NCBI GenBank assembly: GCA_020536535.1
Contig: JAHLWZ010000986.1
Span: forward strand, 1-33,023
DNA length: 33,023 nt
Origin: Pelomyxa schiedti
Taxonomy: Eukaryota > Evosea > Pelobiontida > Pelomyxidae
Direction of reading: 5' to 3'
A program made the position numbers and the translations under genes. The first letter of the stretch is position 1. Each line of letters begins with the position of its first letter. Below the pieces are notes generated by a model. It made no database searches. It saw nothing but the letters and a program-made list of their open reading frames with translations, and was not told where the DNA came from. Of the stretch, positions 21,211 to 30,582 are shown one piece after another.

Positions 21211-22194
21211 ATGCGCCGCTACCTTCTTTTCATCATAGTGGCGTCGCTAGCGTCCCTCGGTGTTCTCTTGCGTGCACCCATGTCATCATCCTTCGTCCCT
21301 GTTGTTGGCTATCCAATACCGACGATCCCCCTTGTTGTGGTTGGCGCCTACTTCCACGGTGAGGTTGATCCACAGAGGGCGATGACGTACACTCCCACTT
21401 GCGTGGAGTACTTCAGAGGGTGGTACGAGTCTCTCCACAAGTGCGGAATCCACGGTGTGCTGATGCACAATGGCCTGAACGAGAGTGTGGTGAGGAAGAT
21501 GGAGACAGACACGTTCAAGTTTGTGCTGGTGGACAAGTCACAGTACAGTACGAAGATGCACCCAAACGAGTGGAGGATGCTTGCCCTCCTGGATTTGGTG
21601 CGGAACCACAGCGAGTGGGAGTACGTGATGTCCACTGATGTTCGGGATGTGAGGTTCAACAGAAACCCAGTCGAGATGATGCGGAGCATCACTGACCGGG
21701 ACATATTCTTCTCGTGGGAGGTGAAGCCGGGATGGTGGTGGGTGCACAAAACGTGGAAGGAGTGCGAAGGGATTGACAGGACTGACGAACAGAAGAAGCT
21801 GTACGCCGTTGGAGTGTTTGGTGGAAAGCAGGAAGCAATGATCCTACACCTGGAAATGGTGGCACGACATCTGATCAGGATGGCAGGGCGCACTGGAAAC
21901 TCCACCAGGGCAGTCTGTGACATGATTGCACACAACATACCCATCTACGATTTTTGGATTGGAAACTCAACCGTGCACCAGGGGAGAATGTGGGACGGGG
22001 ATGACAGTCACCCTTTGTTCAGTATCAACTTGATCCCTGATCAGGAGAAGAGATACTCTGTTGTCCATAAAAGAAGACAGTCACTGGCCTGCCATAAATA
22101 TGCTGGATTTTATTCCGCTCACCACCCAATACTTCCTCCTAGAGTGACAAGAGACATAGAGGAAAAACCACAGGAAAAAAATTTGGCTGTCTGA
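21211..22194 (+). CDS. Putative type II membrane glycosyltransferase, intact copy
   Basis: Intronless 327-residue ORF. Residues 1-22 (MRRYLLFIIVASLASLGVLL) form a signal-anchor, so the rest would face the Golgi/ER lumen; N-glycosylation sequons at N90, N132, N230 and N252 fit this. After a short stem, PTIPLVVVGAYFHG starts the fold. The core has EYVMSTDVRDVRFNRNP (about residues 137-153): an acidic TDxRDVxF motif like the metal/nucleotide-sugar site of GT-A-type enzymes. GVFGGKQEAM (201-210) and RMWDGDDSHPLFSIN (259-273) follow, and YSVVHK near 283 resembles the HxK end of several GT families. Donor and acceptor are unknown. Compared with copy 1, the stop after CPK is changed (CHKY) and a tail of about 30 residues is added. 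It is the only intact member of three here; the lack of introns is unusual for this window and could mean retroposition. Confidence 0.75.
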   Translation: MRRYLLFIIVASLASLGVLLRAPMSSSFVPVVGYPIPTIPLVVVGAYFHGEVDPQRAMTYTPTCVEYFRGWYESLHKCGIHGVLMHNGLNESVVRKMETDTFKFVLVDKSQYSTKMHPNEWRMLALLDLVRNHSEWEYVMSTDVRDVRFNRNPVEMMRSITDRDIFFSWEVKPGWWWVHKTWKECEGIDRTDEQKKLYAVGVFGGKQEAMILHLEMVARHLIRMAGRTGNSTRAVCDMIAHNIPIYDFWIGNSTVHQGRMWDGDDSHPLFSINLIPDQEKRYSVVHKRRQSLACHKYAGFYSAHHPILPPRVTRDIEEKPQEKNLAV

Positions 22195-22897
22195 GCAGGA
22201 AAAGTGTTCACAAGTAGTGAGCAGTGATAGTGGCAAACAACCTAACAGGTGCTGCCAGTCACCAAGTTTTTGTATGTGATGTGTTAACAACTGTTTCCTT
22301 CAGTGGGAAACTGCACCAAAAGAGAATAAAGAGGCACAAAGTATTTTATTCATCTTGGAATGGATGGATACATTTGGCTGAATAAAATAATCAACAGACC
22401 GGAACGCTGTCCTTTTCGTTATCGTCGCTCAGGATCGGCGGTCTGGTGTTTTTTTTATTCAGCCATTTGGGGTATAGGTTATTGTGTTTGTGTTGAGGTT
22501 TTCGTATATTTGTATAGAAATGAGGTGACTTGGTGTGTGTTTATAGAGGATTCCAAAGTCAAGGGAAAGGTCTTGGGTATCTCGATGATCTTTCTGTGAA
22601 CTTGATTTCCGAACTTGGTAAGTGATGACTCAGCCTCTGAGTCTCCAGTCTCGAGTCTTGCGAGTGTGCCTTGCGCACAGTTTGCCTGTGTGTTCGCAGA
22701 ATCACACACAACAAAGTGCCGTTGCTTTTGGCGCAGTGGAGGTGAGGCGCGGGTTATGGGAGGGAGACGTTCCACGATCCGAGAAGTGGAAAGGGTAAAC
22801 TCTGATTTGCCAAACCGCTCTTCCGCTCTGACATTTAGGGTAAAAAATTTTGTATCCAAACGACACTTTTAGCAAAAGCAAAACAACCACCGAGGCA
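22195..22897. other. Intergenic with foldback element, upstream of alkylsulfatase
   Basis: 703 nt containing the foldback copy B and the alkylsulfatase promoter region. AGAATAAAG near 22322 could serve as a polyadenylation signal for the glycosyltransferase (AATAAA at 22324). A 126-codon minus-strand ORF (22479-22859) has no recognisable domain, and I do not count it as a gene. Confidence 0.35.
22375..22465. repeat. 91-bp inverted-repeat (foldback) element, copy B
   Basis: Same element as at 11273-11362: starts TGGCTGAATAAAATAATC, ends TTTATTCAGCCA, with similarity between arms over about 26 bp. It differs from copy A by a few substitutions and one base in length. It lies 180 bp downstream of the intact glycosyltransferase stop; copy A lies about 218 bp downstream of pseudogene copy 1. 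The sequence between stop and element is largely unalike in the two places. Confidence 0.75.
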
Positions 22898-25347
22898 ATG
22901 CATGTCAAGTACATCGCAGCGCTGGCGTTCGTGTGCGGCATGGTGTCGGTGAGCGTGTGGCCCATCGTGTGGCGAGGCGTCTCTGTCATGAGGGGTGGGG
23001 GTGCACGTGCTGGGGATGGGGACGGGGACGGGGCTGGGAGAATATTGGCGCCAGAAGATCTGGCACGCCACTCTGAGGAGTTTGTGGTTTGTGGTTTTTG
23101 GATTTTGAGTTTTTTTTTTGGTGGGTTTAGGTTAAAATTGAGCTTCAAGTTATAGACTACGTTGGTTTCACTTGCGTAATAATATTTTGTACTGTATCCG
23201 GGACTTATCTCTGGAATAGAAACAAGTCATTAGAGTTACTGATGGAGTTTATTCTGCTGTTGGGTTCAGCTTGGCCAATTCAATTTTGCTTGGTTGAGGT
23301 TTTTGGGGTGAAACATTATGCCTAATTGCGACGCAGTTGGAGATACTGGAACAGTGGTAGTGGATACAACGGAGGCTGTTGAAAGTGCCCGCGAAATTCG
23401 AGCTGCGTTCTCTGAGATTGTCAATTTTACTGAGAAGCCACTTAAGGCAATAATTTACACTCATAACCACCAAGACCATGTACTTGGTACTTCCGTTTTC
23501 CTTGAGGTTTCCAGACCTTCCTATCAATTGTCTGACATGAAATTCGGTAGGGCTTTAATCCAAAACCAGCCATCTATAGCCACGCCGAAACGTATGATAA
23601 AATGGCTCACTGGGTATTTGAAATTTTTTTTGTTCCGTTAGAATCTTGACTCAATGATACCTTAGGTTGGAGCAACTCAAGCTACTTACTATAAACGAGG
23701 CATGAGGCAATTTGGCGCAATACTTCCTCCCCACCTACAAGTTAATGCCGGAATTGGAAAAGAACTGATGCTTAAACCTCATTCTGCTACGCCTGTTGTT
23801 TTTCCCGATCATGTGTGAGGTCTACTCCCAAGGCTTTATTTCCAACTCCCTTGAAGTTATTTGAAGGGGAGGAATACATCATAGAAATATGTGGTATGCA
23901 GCTTGTACTGAAGCACTGCCCTGGGGAGACGCCAGACCAAATTGTTGTCTGGTTGCCTCAAAAGAAGGTTCTCATACCTGCAGATAACTTTTACAAATCA
24001 TTTCCCAATCTCTATGCTATCCGTGGGTACAAGCAAGGAAAGTTTCTGACGTTCCTCACGTTTTCCCAGAACTATGTACAGAGATGTGCTCTTGTGGGAA
24101 GAGTCAATGGACATAATGCTGCAATACAAAGCTGAACATCTCGTTCCATGTCACAGTCGGCCAATGTAACAGTCACTCTTTACTTTCTCTTACATGTCTA
24201 CAGATCAGGGAGCGAAAATGTTACTCGAGTTCTCACACACTACCGTGATGCTATTAAATATGTACATGACCAAACTGCATACTGGATGAACAGAGGGAAG
24301 AGCACAAATCAGGTATCAAGTATGCATACACTTTTAAGCACAACTATTGGAACAGATAAGCGAATTGGTGCACCTTCCCCCAGTGCTTCAGGCTGCCCCG
24401 GAATTGCAACAGTTCTATGGAGAAGTTTCATCTGCTGCACGGGCCATTTTTGCCGGTTACCTTGGTTGGTTTGATGGAAATCCAACACATTTACGTCCAC
24501 TCCCGGAATGGCAACACTCAATGAAAATGCTGGCTTTGATGGGTGGCACCCAAAATGTAGCACTTGCTGCAAAAGATGTAGGACCTTATCCTTGGATTTT
24601 CTAGTCCAGATAACACTTTCAAGGCATTGCAAGCTGGAGAGTATCAGTGGGCCATGGAATTAGCTGATTTAATTCAACAAGCAAAAGATGTCCCCACGGC
24701 AAGTTCTTTCATTTTGTACAACTTTTGTCTTATCTTAATGCAAACTGCACAGGCTCTTCTTTCACAAATTCGAGACATCAAGTCCGAGTGCCTTCTGAAA
24801 CTTGCAGCACAAGAAAGCAATGCTCCATACCGCAATTATTACACAACCTACGCATTGGAGATGCGGAATGAAATTGACATGCCCGACGCCCCCAAGAATG
24901 CTCTTGATATCTTCCTCGCCCTTTCACCCAATGACCTCTTCTACATGATTGAATGCAACCTGAACGCAGAAAAAAGGTACACATTTCACATCACTCCTCA
25001 TTCCACCTCCTTTTTTTTTGGTTTATTTTTCTTTATTCACCCAATTAAGTGTGGATGTATTCAAGTCAATGTTATTCTCGTTTCCTGATATCTCAGAGCA
25101 TGTTCTACTTGAAATTCGTGGTGGCGTGGCCTTGCACCACACATACAAAATTCCACCAGACTTGAATGACATGGATATTGCAGTAAGACTGGACTACTCC
25201 ACCTTGGCAAAGCTGCTCACCAAAGATATCAACCCCGTCAGTGCCTACCTCACCAGAAAAATCAAGGTGGAAAAAGGCACCATTGCGGAGTTTGGAAGTT
25301 TAATGGCCCTCTTCCAAGTAAACAATGACATGGAACCACTTATTTGA
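22898..25347 (+). CDS. Linear primary alkylsulfatase, metallo-beta-lactamase fold (SdsA/BDS1 type)
   Basis: Zinc hydrolase expected to cleave alkyl sulfate esters to alcohol and sulfate. ATG 22898 gives a hydrophobic N-terminus (MHVKYIAALAFVCGMVSVSV), so secretion or membrane anchoring is likely. Intron 23084-23219 joins LARHSEEF to KQVIRVTDGVYSAVGFSLAN, and intron 23293-23336 leads into VGDTGTVVVDTTEAVESAR. The metal motif THNHQDH (THxHxDH) follows KAIIY near 23460, then AIYSHAETYDKM, YYKRGMRQFGAILPP, HCPGETPDQIVVWLPQKK and ADNFYKSFPNLYAIRG. The dimerisation region has GSENVTRVLTHYRDAIKYVH and IFAGYLGWFDGNPTHLRP, then ALQAGEYQWAMELADLIQQA. The last exons give an SCP2-like C-terminus ending NNDMEPLI. 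Domain order and estimated length (600-650 residues) match the bacterial/fungal family. About a dozen introns, one probably GC-AG (24699-24752). Complete and apparently functional. Confidence 0.9.
24699..24752 (+). other. Probable GC-AG intron in the alkylsulfatase gene
   Basis: The donor is ACG|GCAAGT and the acceptor CTGCACAG. The 54-nt insert is in frame and open but encodes a hydrophobic string (ASSFILYNFCLILMQTAQ) that interrupts an otherwise soluble helical domain. Splicing joins QQAKDVPT to ALLSQIRDIKSECL, consistent with the family. Confidence 0.55.
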
Positions 25348-25369
25348 AACAAAAACAAAAAAGCTCCAA

Positions 25370-26552
25370 TTAGGAGGATTTTGATGTTATTCTGTGGTAC
25401 AAATTGATGTAGTGCCTCAGCATGAGGTACTGGCTCGTCATGGCCAGAAGATGGAACAAAATGTGGCTCTGCAGTGTGCAATCAAACACACCAGGGTAGA
25501 ACCTCTCTGGTACACGTGGAATGTACAGAATCACCGCCAATAACAGAGGCATGTATATCACCATCAATGGGAGTCCAAAAACTGCAGCGTGGTGAGTCTT
25601 TGACCCAAAGGGTTTAAGCACAACGGAATGCAGAGTTGCCACAGCTGAAAGCGAGGCAATCAGTGCAAACACTGAAGTGCGAATAACTCTCATGGAAGGG
25701 TGTGTAAGTGTTGGTATGCAGCAGTAGCCTATTCCAATGAAAAGTAGAATGACTAGTAAAGTGCAATAGGTCCGCTGTTGCAGTGGGTTGGAGTGAAGAG
25801 TGTAATAGAGCTGCGGAAACTGGGTGAGTGAAAGAGCAATGACGACGAACGCGAAGTCTATTGAGGCCAGCTTGGCGTAGTGCCACTCACTCAGTGGCCG
25901 GAAAGTGTGGAAGAGAACAGAAGACAGCATTGATGCTATAGTTGGTGCAATGAGGCACGCAAAAAGCAGGCCATGTGTGCGACGATCCGGGCTGTTTACA
26001 GTAACGACAAAGTTCTTCACATGGTATGCAATGACTATCCAGGATATGAACCCCAACAAGTGTGTCCAAATACTGCGTCCTTGAATTAGCAATGCACATC
26101 GGAAACACACAAAAACAACCAACAACCAACGATACAGGAAAAAACCAAAAATACTCCGTTAAAACATTAAAATCGACAAAAATAGCTTCCTACAAAGAAG
26201 AGAGCCAAAGGAGGAAAGGGAGGGGGCCTCACTTGAGCGTCTCGTTGTGCCACGACCACACGGAGCGCAGCAGCGCCAAGGCGGCCCGGCCCGAGCCCGC
26301 ATGCGGCCCCGCGACGACGCGGTAGGCCGTGGCCAGGTGGTCCTCCCGCATCCTGGCGAACGGGCAGTCCGCGGCCCCCGCGTCGGTCCGCAGCACGCCC
26401 CGCTGCGCCTCGCCCACCCCGGCCCCGGCGACCACCCCCGCCACGGCCGCCGCCGCAGCCACGACCACTGCGACGAGCACCGCGGCCCGCCACGACGTCC
26501 TCTGGGCTCCGGCCCGAGCACCCTGCCTCGTTCCCTGCTTATGCGCCTCCAC
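25370..26552 (-). CDS. PAQR-family seven-helix membrane receptor/hydrolase
   Basis: Progestin/adipoQ receptor (hemolysin III) superfamily, an integral membrane protein probably acting as a zinc hydrolase or receptor. The GC-rich first exon (26552 to about 26230) encodes an Ala/Val-rich segment and then RVVAGPHAGSG, ending SVWSWHNETL. Splicing across about 26230-26077 gives HNETL-NIWTHLLGFISW, the PAQR signature at the start of helix 1. The second exon holds SSVLFHTFRPLSEW with SIDFAFVVIALS (FH and D of the putative metal site) and near the end PERFYPGVFD with QSHILFHLLA (PGxFD...SHxxFH), then the TAA at 25372-25370. The first exon's in-frame start is GTG (26552); no ATG lies upstream in that frame, so either the internal ATG (MREDHLATAYR) or an unseen upstream exon starts the protein. 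It is convergent with the alkylsulfatase, 22 nt between stops. Confidence 0.83.
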
Positions 26553-26632
26553 TTTTTCGCCGGCGAAAAGAATGAAATGAAACGATCAAGGGAGGCCTAC
26601 GGGCCTGCGCTTCTTTTTTTTTTTACTTGTCG

Positions 26633-28511
26633 TTAGAGGAACCGTACAGTGCAGCTGTTTGTTGTGGCTTGTGTTTGTTCGGCGGTGCGTGACTTGGTTG
26701 TGTATACTACCGCTTGGCCTGTTTGAACGTGACCAGAGGCTCTGAGCGTGTTGTCCATGTTGTCAAATTCGTCGGCGGGTGTTTCCTGCCACAGGAATGG
26801 GAAGCAGCCTCGCACAAGGCTCACACGCCGAACCTGTGTTAGTATTAAGGTGCGATGTACTTACTACTGTAGTTATGGGAATTCAGCATACTGTGGCAAT
26901 GGAATTAGTGAATACAAATATAGGCAGCATTGGGCGTGCTGAAGCTACTCTGATGGCAGAGTTGCCAGTGTCAGATACACATGCGAATGCAGATGCATTT
27001 ACCTACATAAGTGATTAGGTGGATGAATTGGAGTAGAGAAGATCCCAACCTCGGCAGCGATTTGACAGGCAGCACGGCCCAGAGAGAAGCCAAGGGTTGT
27101 TCCAGTAATATCCTTTTGCAATCTTGCGTCAAACGACCTTGTATCGAAGCCCCTCTTTGTGTATGTATCAACAGCGAGGAATTGCTCTGCCTGAAGGATG
27201 ATCTTTCGCATCATTGACACTGTCTCTATGGGAAACTCACCCATCGCGGTTTCTCCTGAGAGCATAACAGCATCCTGGAAAAGCAGTCAGTCACAGGTGA
27301 AACTGAGAGTACGAAACAAACTGTTCCATCCCACACTGCATTTGCTACATCCGAGGCTTCTGCTCTTGTGCATGTAGGGTTATTTGTCATCGATTCCAGC
27401 ATTTGGGTGGCCGTGATAACTGGTATACCTCGTTCAATACACTTTCGAATAATGAGCTTCTGGAGTTCAGGGACCTTATCGTTCCCAACTTCCACTCCCA
27501 AGTCTCCACGTGCCACCATTACGGCATCACAAACACTCAGTATATCGTCAAGGTTATCAATAGCTTCCGGCTTTTCAAGTTTAGCAATGATTTTTGCATG
27601 TTTCCCGGACTCTGTGATAATCTGTCGTAGCTCCAGAATATCCTGCGGCCTCCTATTTCCAGTCAGAGGAATTTTAAAAAAAAAAAAAAAAACCGGACAA
27701 ATGAAAGAGCTATGAAGTCTGGCTCGATACATTTTAATGCAAATTTGGCGTCATCTTCCAGAAAGTCAACAAAAGCCTTTTTGACAATAACATTAACAAA
27801 CCTATATCCTTGGGTGTCAGTGCAGGAAGTTCTCCAAGGTCAGTTTGAGGCAAGTTAATTCCTTTATGATTTTTAATGACCCCCCCTTGAATCACTTTGC
27901 ACACCAACCCGTCAGGCCCCTTTGCAGTCACCTTCATGCAATAGGTAAAAATCCCCAAGTTTAAATAGTATCGAAAAAATAACTAAGCACCTCAAGCCTC
28001 ATCAGGCCGTCATCCAATAAAATAGGATCCCCTATTTTGCACCGGTCCACAATGGGCTTGAACTTAGTGCAAATAACCCCATCATGACCAGGTTCAGTGG
28101 CTGCCCTATGAATACACCCATCTCAGTTCACTACTATTGAACATATTCTATTGTATTAAAAGCCATGCAAAATATCTCTGAGATATTGGTTAAAAAGGGA
28201 ACCTGATGGTAACACTGGTGCCTCGTATCAGAGGCATGGAATTTCCAATAAAAGGGTTGCATCTGATTTTCGGGCCCTGAAGGTCCACAATTGTTGCCAC
28301 GTCCCGCCTCAGTCTCTGCGAAATGGCTCTCACTGAGTAATTGAGGTTGACCTTGTCGTGTTGCTCGCCGTGGGAGAAGTTGTACCTCACAACGTTGACG
28401 CCGGCCACAAACAACCTCTCCAGCACGTCTGGTTTTGATGTGGCTGGGCCCAGGGTGGCAACGATTTTGACAAGTGGAAGTTGGTTGGGAGGCACAGTGA
28501 ACCGGTCCATG
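26633..28511 (-). CDS. Pyruvate kinase
   Basis: Glycolytic enzyme converting phosphoenolpyruvate and ADP to pyruvate and ATP in the cytosol. ATG 28511 gives MDRFTVPPNQLPLVKIVATL then GPATSKPDVLERL, VVRYNFSHGEQHDKV and ATIVDLQGPKIR. Next exons give KIGDPILLDDGLMRLE, KNHKGINLPQTDLGELPALT and EPDFIALSFVR-RPQDILELR across an intron with a run of about 17 T (27675-27692). IIAKLEKPEAIDN, CDAVMVARGDLGVEV, VITATQMLESMTNNPTCTRA and DAVMLSGETAMGEFP are hallmark motifs, with ARGDLGVE and ATQMLESM metal/substrate elements intact. The C-terminal domain (SDTGNSAIRVASARPMLPIF, RRVSLVRGCFPFLWQETPAD, then a weak tail) is more divergent, so allosteric behaviour cannot be read. Ends at TAA 26635-26633. About seven introns. 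An in-frame upstream ATG (28651) would add a Lys/Asn-rich leader, which I judge 5' UTR. Confidence 0.93.
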
Positions 28512-28657
28512 GTTGTTGAAACGAGGAGTGTATTGTTGGTTTTGTTTATCTTTTTTTTGTTGGGTTTCTCGTTGTTTTGTTGGTTTTTTGGTAACGGTTT
28601 TCTGGTAACTGTGAGATTGCGATTCCAGCTGTAATCGGAAGTGATGAGCATTACTCC

Positions 28658-30526
28658 TTAGGATGTTGCTATGTGGTGCCAGAGGGATGAAAGCTCGGAG
28701 AGCTGTGAGCGGGGAAGGGATATCATCACATCTTTGTCGCCTTCTGGGTTGCGTGATACGATCATGATGAGACCGGGTACTACTGGCATTGGTATCACCA
28801 TTTCGGTTGGTGTGGAGGGGAGACATTCGAGTGGCGTGACGTGTCCAGGGAGCGCACAGTTTAGCGGAAATCCAACGTTATCTATGATTATGTCTCCATC
28901 AAGTCTTTTTGGTTTTTGGGTAAGTTAGGAAGAAAGTTAGCTTGTGGGGACTTACAGTGAGTATATTGTGCCTGGTAACAATTTGCTATTGAGGCCCATA
29001 TGGTGAACTCTGCTGAACCATTCAATTAAGGGCTGGCTGCAATTTGAAGAAAAAGTCTTCTGCCTCCATGCACAGAATTTGGAAACAATCAAAGGATCAA
29101 CGAAGTTTACTTCGCCTTCAGGCGTGTGTGATAACTCCCTCTCCTCAAATGCCCAAAGGGTTGCAGCAGCCTGATTCAACACATCAAGTTTATTCCACTT
29201 GTACTTGGGTGAGTGCGGATTTCCAATGTAATTCGCGGGTACTGAACTTCCACAACGTGACCCCCGGAAGCTAAGAATCTGGGCAACGCCCATGCCACCA
29301 CGCTTTCTTGCCTTGGAAGGGTTGAGAGCATGAACTGAAGTTGCAATAAGAGAGACAAGAATGTCATTGACCGTGCAGCCGTCAACATGCGAATTGCACT
29401 TCATTTCTGATGAATTTTATTTGTACATATATTGGATATTTTTATACTATTAAGAGTAGCTGCAGAGAAGCGAAATATTTTGGTCTGTGCAAAAATGAGT
29501 CGTGGGAGAATTTTCATAGATGTCCTGCTCACAGTTAAAAGAAATATGACAAAAAAGAAGTGTTACAGATAAAAGGTCCAGCCAGGGAGAGGAGAGTGGG
29601 GCATCCAAGGAAAGCTTTTTTTCAAGTCAGGAAGCTGATAGGTTACACCAGGGGCGCTTGGGCTCCCAACGGTTAGCTTGTCACGAGGGAGAATCATAAT
29701 TGGTGAGCGAGAAAATACAAGCTCTGGAGCCGGAACTGTTCTATTTGCGCAAATTGCAGAGATAATATTACACAGTTCGGAAAAAATGTAACCAATCTGT
29801 TACCTTTTAAAACAGTTTGCAGGGGTAGATAATTGAAGTACTTACACTCTGTCCGTCAGCAATAATATGGTGAACATTGAGAAGTAAAACTGATTTTCTT
29901 GATTCTGGGTATGAGACGAGTCGAACAGAAAGTAACCCTCCACGTAATTTAGGGATATGGTGGCTCATTTCAGACACTGAGCACTCCAAAGTGCTCCCTG
30001 GGGAAGCAAGCTGGGTGTAAGTGAAGCTCAAGCCAGAGGTGTTTTCTGCATCACCATAGGCAATGCAAGAAACACCAGGTGCACCGCCAGGTATTCCTCG
30101 GTGCCTCAGAGTGCCACATAGAATAGGGTACCTGTCAACAAGTTCTTGAAGCCCTTTTACGATTCCACATGAATCCAGCACACAATCGAATCCAAATACA
30201 ATTGGAATTTGAAGCATGGAAACGACATGGTCCTGCAGGTTGATGTGGGAGTGATGAAAAAGTGTCAAAAACAGACTTGTCCTGTCAAAGGGCAAAGAGA
30301 TGGAGATTCACAGCGATGCCTCGGCGTTATTTTCAGTGTGTACTGCTCTACGACACGTCTCTTGTTTGACTTGTACCAACGCCTCACCACGTAAACCAAC
30401 GACAAACCGAAAAGCAAGATCCCAATTTGATGGAACATTTTTTCTGGTAAAAAATGAGGTCGCTCTTTTGGAATTTTTTAGAGTGGCAGGTGAGTGCAAT
30501 AAATGTTGGCAGTAGTTCCCTGCCAT
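28658..30526 (-). CDS. BAHD-like HXXXD acyltransferase
   Basis: CoA-dependent acyltransferase fold (Transferase/BAHD or related condensation-like superfamily) that would transfer an acyl group from acyl-CoA to an alcohol or amine; substrates unknown. The N-terminal half includes QIPIVFGFDCVLDSCGIVKG, QELVDRYPILCGTLRHRG and LLLNVHHIIADGQS, with the catalytic HHxxxDG. Splicing continues VTDWLHFFRT, PAPELVFSRSPIMILPRDKL, PDLKKSFPWMPHSPLPGWTF, MKILPRLIFAQTKIFRFSAA and, after intron 29446-29404, VDGCTVNDILVSLIATSVHA. CGSSVPANYIGNPH matches the BAHD YxGN region. A last intron leads to DGDIIIDNVGFPLNCALPG and VVPGLIMIVSRNPEGDKDVM. The DFGWG motif typical of plant BAHD enzymes is replaced by DNVGFPLN. 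The extreme N-terminus (frames 30526-30308 and 30295 on) is not settled. Stop TAA 28660-28658 lies 147 nt before the pyruvate kinase ATG. Confidence 0.75.
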
Positions 30527-30582
30527 AACATTGTAGGATCTCCTTATTGTTTGTATTCATTTCTCGTGAAAAAACCTAAGAT

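Noticed and set aside
22479-22859. 126-codon minus-strand ORF upstream of the alkylsulfatase
   Set aside because: No domain, no splice continuation, and it would crowd the alkylsulfatase promoter.
23784-23837. Apparent frameshift or 20-nt intron in the alkylsulfatase
   Set aside because: Choosing the donor after the codons for HSATP gives a normal 38-nt intron and restores the frame.
25370-30526. Operon-like run of three minus-strand genes (acyltransferase, pyruvate kinase, PAQR)
   Set aside because: Each has its own introns and start, with no functional link; close spacing is general in this window and no trans-splice signal is evident.
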